Source: Eremophila alpestris peregrina
Taxonomy: Eukaryota > Chordata > Aves > Passeriformes > Alaudidae
Length of the DNA stretch: 64,000 nt
NCBI GenBank assembly: GCA_009792885.1
Contig: WMCF01000033.1
Coordinates: forward strand, 1,863,344 to 1,927,343
Direction: 5' to 3'
The notes under the pieces are model-generated. The model was not told the DNA's origin, did no database searches, and was given only the letters and a program-made list of their open reading frames with translations. The position numbers and the translations under genes were made by a program. Positions 61,901-64,000 of the stretch are shown piece after piece (position 1 is the first letter of the stretch; every line of letters starts with the position of its first letter).

Positions 61901-63911
61901 CAGGACAATATATATTTACACATTGACACATAGAACAACTAAACGTAAAATATATGTGGATAATACCTGCTAGAAGTAAACACTGCCAGCCAACCGATTA
62001 TACAGAGGCCTTAAACAACTTATGTCAAAATGAAGAAAAACAGAAGTGCATTCTCCTGCTAAGAATCAGCAACATTATTAAAAATCCATAAAGGCAATAA
62101 GCTATCAAACCTTGCTCGACAGGTCTCTAACAGAAAATACATGCATAAAAAATAGAAGCATCACTCTGGTAGGTTTGTGTACTTTGCACCCATCTCCTCT
62201 CGAAAAACTCTCATAAGGAATAAAATAGCCTTCATTCTACATCTTCACCCATTATCAGCCAGAGCCACTTGTACTATCGAGCCTGTTATTACTCTTTCTC
62301 TTAAGAATGGCCGCATATGCTTTAAAGGAGAGGACACTGGTTCTTTCAGAAGTGGCACACGAACCTCAAGTATCTCTGCACAACTCCTTGGAGCGAGAAA
62401 AGACCTGAATATTGGCAACACAGTGCAAAAGGACCCCAGTATCTTAAATCGCCTCCCTGGGATTAGACGTAAGACACAATCTATCTACTTTAAAAAATAC
62501 ACTAAAATGTTAATTTTGTAATATCTAAGCGATCAGGTAGGTCAAGACTTCGTGTCTCTGGCAAAGTGCAACTCAAGTCTCAGTTTCCAGGACGGGCTGC
62601 ACAGAGTCCCTCAAAGTAGTTTTACTGGACTGTACTGAACGTCCCTGGTCTTAGGGACAGCCCCATAACAGAAGCTGCTCTCACCACTACAGACTACGCA
62701 AAAAAATTCTTTTAGCGCCAAGCTTGCAAAGGGGCACACATGCCCAGCTTTTCTTCGACTTTTCTGGAGAGCAGAGCAGTGAATCAAAGTTTTTAGAGGC
62801 TGAAAAGTTACTGCCTCACTTTTATGGAAATGCGATTTTTTTACTGCTTATTTTCACCAGATTATTTGCAAATGTTTACAGCAAACAAGCAGAAACATCC
62901 CGCTTTATATATTACCAAGGCCATTTAGGTATATAAAAACATAACACCAGCAACTTTCAAGTGCTGCCCATAAGCAGCACGAGGAGCCCACTCGTGACAT
63001 CTTTAAGATCTGACAAAGGCTTTCATGTAAATTTACCCTTCCCGGGCTCAGGGAAAAAAAAAATACCAACCAGAGAAAAGAAATTCACACACACCACCCC
63101 CCCTCCGCGTCCCGCAGACACATCACCTTTGCTCCAAAGGCTCCAGCAAACCGCTCACCCCAGCTCCCCAAGACCGCATTAAAAGTGCTATCCTTACCCC
63201 CCCAAAAAAGTTATTACTCGGCGTTGACCACCCCTTGCCTCTCCCAGTAGGCACAAACCCCTAAAGTTCGGCATTTAGAGCAGAAATGTAAGAGGAGACA
63301 TTGGAAACAACTGGGAACCGCCATCTTACAACCCATCCAATTTCACAGAAGTACTTGTCCAACTTAAGTTAATAACATTTTCTGCTGGGTGCCCCGGCGC
63401 CTAACAACCCCCCCAGGAGGATCGCTACCCCCCGCTGGCTCCGTCCCTATAAAATGGGTGCGTTATCTGACATTTTAACCCCCCCCAGACACATTTCTTT
63501 CGGGGAGGACTGAAATCACTTGACCCAGGCAGCTCCAGATTTCACGAACGTCCCTGTTTAATCAAAATCTGCCTTTAAACAAAGGGCGCTCGGGCCGGGC
63601 AGGCAGTAGGGTCGGGAAATATAAATATTCTCCTCGGGGGCCATGTGCACAGAAAGGTTTTAGGGGGCGTCTGGAGAAAGAAAGGAACTAAAATTTGCAA
63701 ATGTGGGTGCGTAACGCGAGCGAGTGCACAGGCTGCTGCTGCGTGTCTGTATGTGTGTGTGTGGCTAGAGCAGCCTGTCAGCGCTTTTCCCATACGGAGA
63801 GCTCGGGGGACACCTAGGCGCCCCTTTGCAGCCCCCAAACCGGCCGAAAACCGCCGCCGAGCCCCCTTCGCCCCCCGCCCTCGGTAAGGCGACACCTCGC
63901 TTCATACGTAC
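58914..63911 (-). other. BMI1: BMI1 intron 1 (5.0 kb)
   Basis: Runs from the GTACGT donor at 63,911 to the TTTCAG acceptor at 58,914. The left 1.2 kb is a CpG island with an RFX-like palindrome. The rest holds an A-rich purine run near 60,820-60,880, a short hairpin around 61,727-61,751, and a YY1-type GCCATCTT at 63,320-63,327. No coding exon is seen. Confidence 0.75.
59524..59537. promoter_or_regulatory. RFX-like perfect palindrome (GTTGCTATAGCAAC)
   Basis: A 14-base perfect palindrome with half-sites GTTGCT/AGCAAC and a two-base centre, one transition per half from the classic RFX palindrome GTTGCCATGGCAAC. It lies in the intron 1 CpG island, about 630 bases upstream of the BMI1 start codon. 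Confidence 0.55.
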
Positions 63912-64000
63912 CCGGAAAACGGAGCCGGTGGGTGATGATCGGAGCGGCCAAAAAAGACAATGAAAGTTAAAAGTCGTTCAGCAGAAAATGAATGTGAGCC
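63912..64000 (-). other. BMI1: BMI1 non-coding exon 1 (5' UTR), truncated by window edge
   Basis: The minus strand from the edge inward reads through a stretch (63,953-63,997) that matches, nearly base for base, my memory of the human BMI1 5' UTR (containing TTTTCTGCTGAACGAC and TTAACTTTCATTGTC). It then reaches TTTTCCGG before a GTACGT donor. The remainder of the exon, the promoter and the next gene lie beyond the window. Confidence 0.8.

Noticed and set aside
63912..64000. Searched for COMMD3, expected upstream of BMI1
   Set aside because: The window ends inside BMI1 exon 1, so any such gene is outside.

Overview
The window looks like part of a bird chromosome, most likely from a songbird (Passeriformes). 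Long AT-rich introns alternate with sharp CpG islands. There are old CR1-type LINE fragments, and at 23,664-23,803 a SINE with a tRNA-Ile-like head joined to a CR1-type tail, the design of the passerine SINE family known from zebra finch (TguSINE1). The two genes present, BMI1 followed by SPAG6 in the same orientation, keep the order known from human 10p12. Gene identities come from reading exons by eye and comparing them with remembered family sequences; no search was run.

Both genes are on the minus strand, so transcription runs right to left. BMI1 (Polycomb RING finger protein of PRC1) has a non-coding first exon at the right edge (63,912 to beyond 64,000), an intron of about 5 kb, nine coding exons from 58,891 down to 55,357, and a 3' UTR that probably ends near 53,510. 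The nine exons give an open frame of 326 residues, the same length as the human protein. SPAG6 (armadillo-repeat protein of the central apparatus of motile cilia and sperm flagella) starts at 43,630 inside a CpG island and is assembled from eleven coding exons down to the stop at 9,586 (508 residues). Both frames stay open through every junction.

Region by region: 1-9,585 is sequence downstream of SPAG6 with no gene I can recognise. 9,586-43,630 is SPAG6, with introns from 93 bp to 10.7 kb that hold the SINE and several fossil repeats. 43,631-53,500 is the BMI1-SPAG6 intergenic stretch, which is unusually rich in CpG islands, has an NRF1/YY1-type promoter signature at 50,407-50,425 and carries a very long poly-C tract at 48,077-48,159. 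53,510-64,000 is BMI1, with a second large CpG island around its first coding exon.

The most informative non-coding signals are an RFX X-box-like site and a perfect CRE just upstream of SPAG6, two further RFX-like palindromes at 48,470 and 59,524, one GC-AG intron in each gene, and the near-unchanged non-coding first exon of BMI1. I see no operon, CRISPR array, tRNA gene, rRNA gene or intact transposon.
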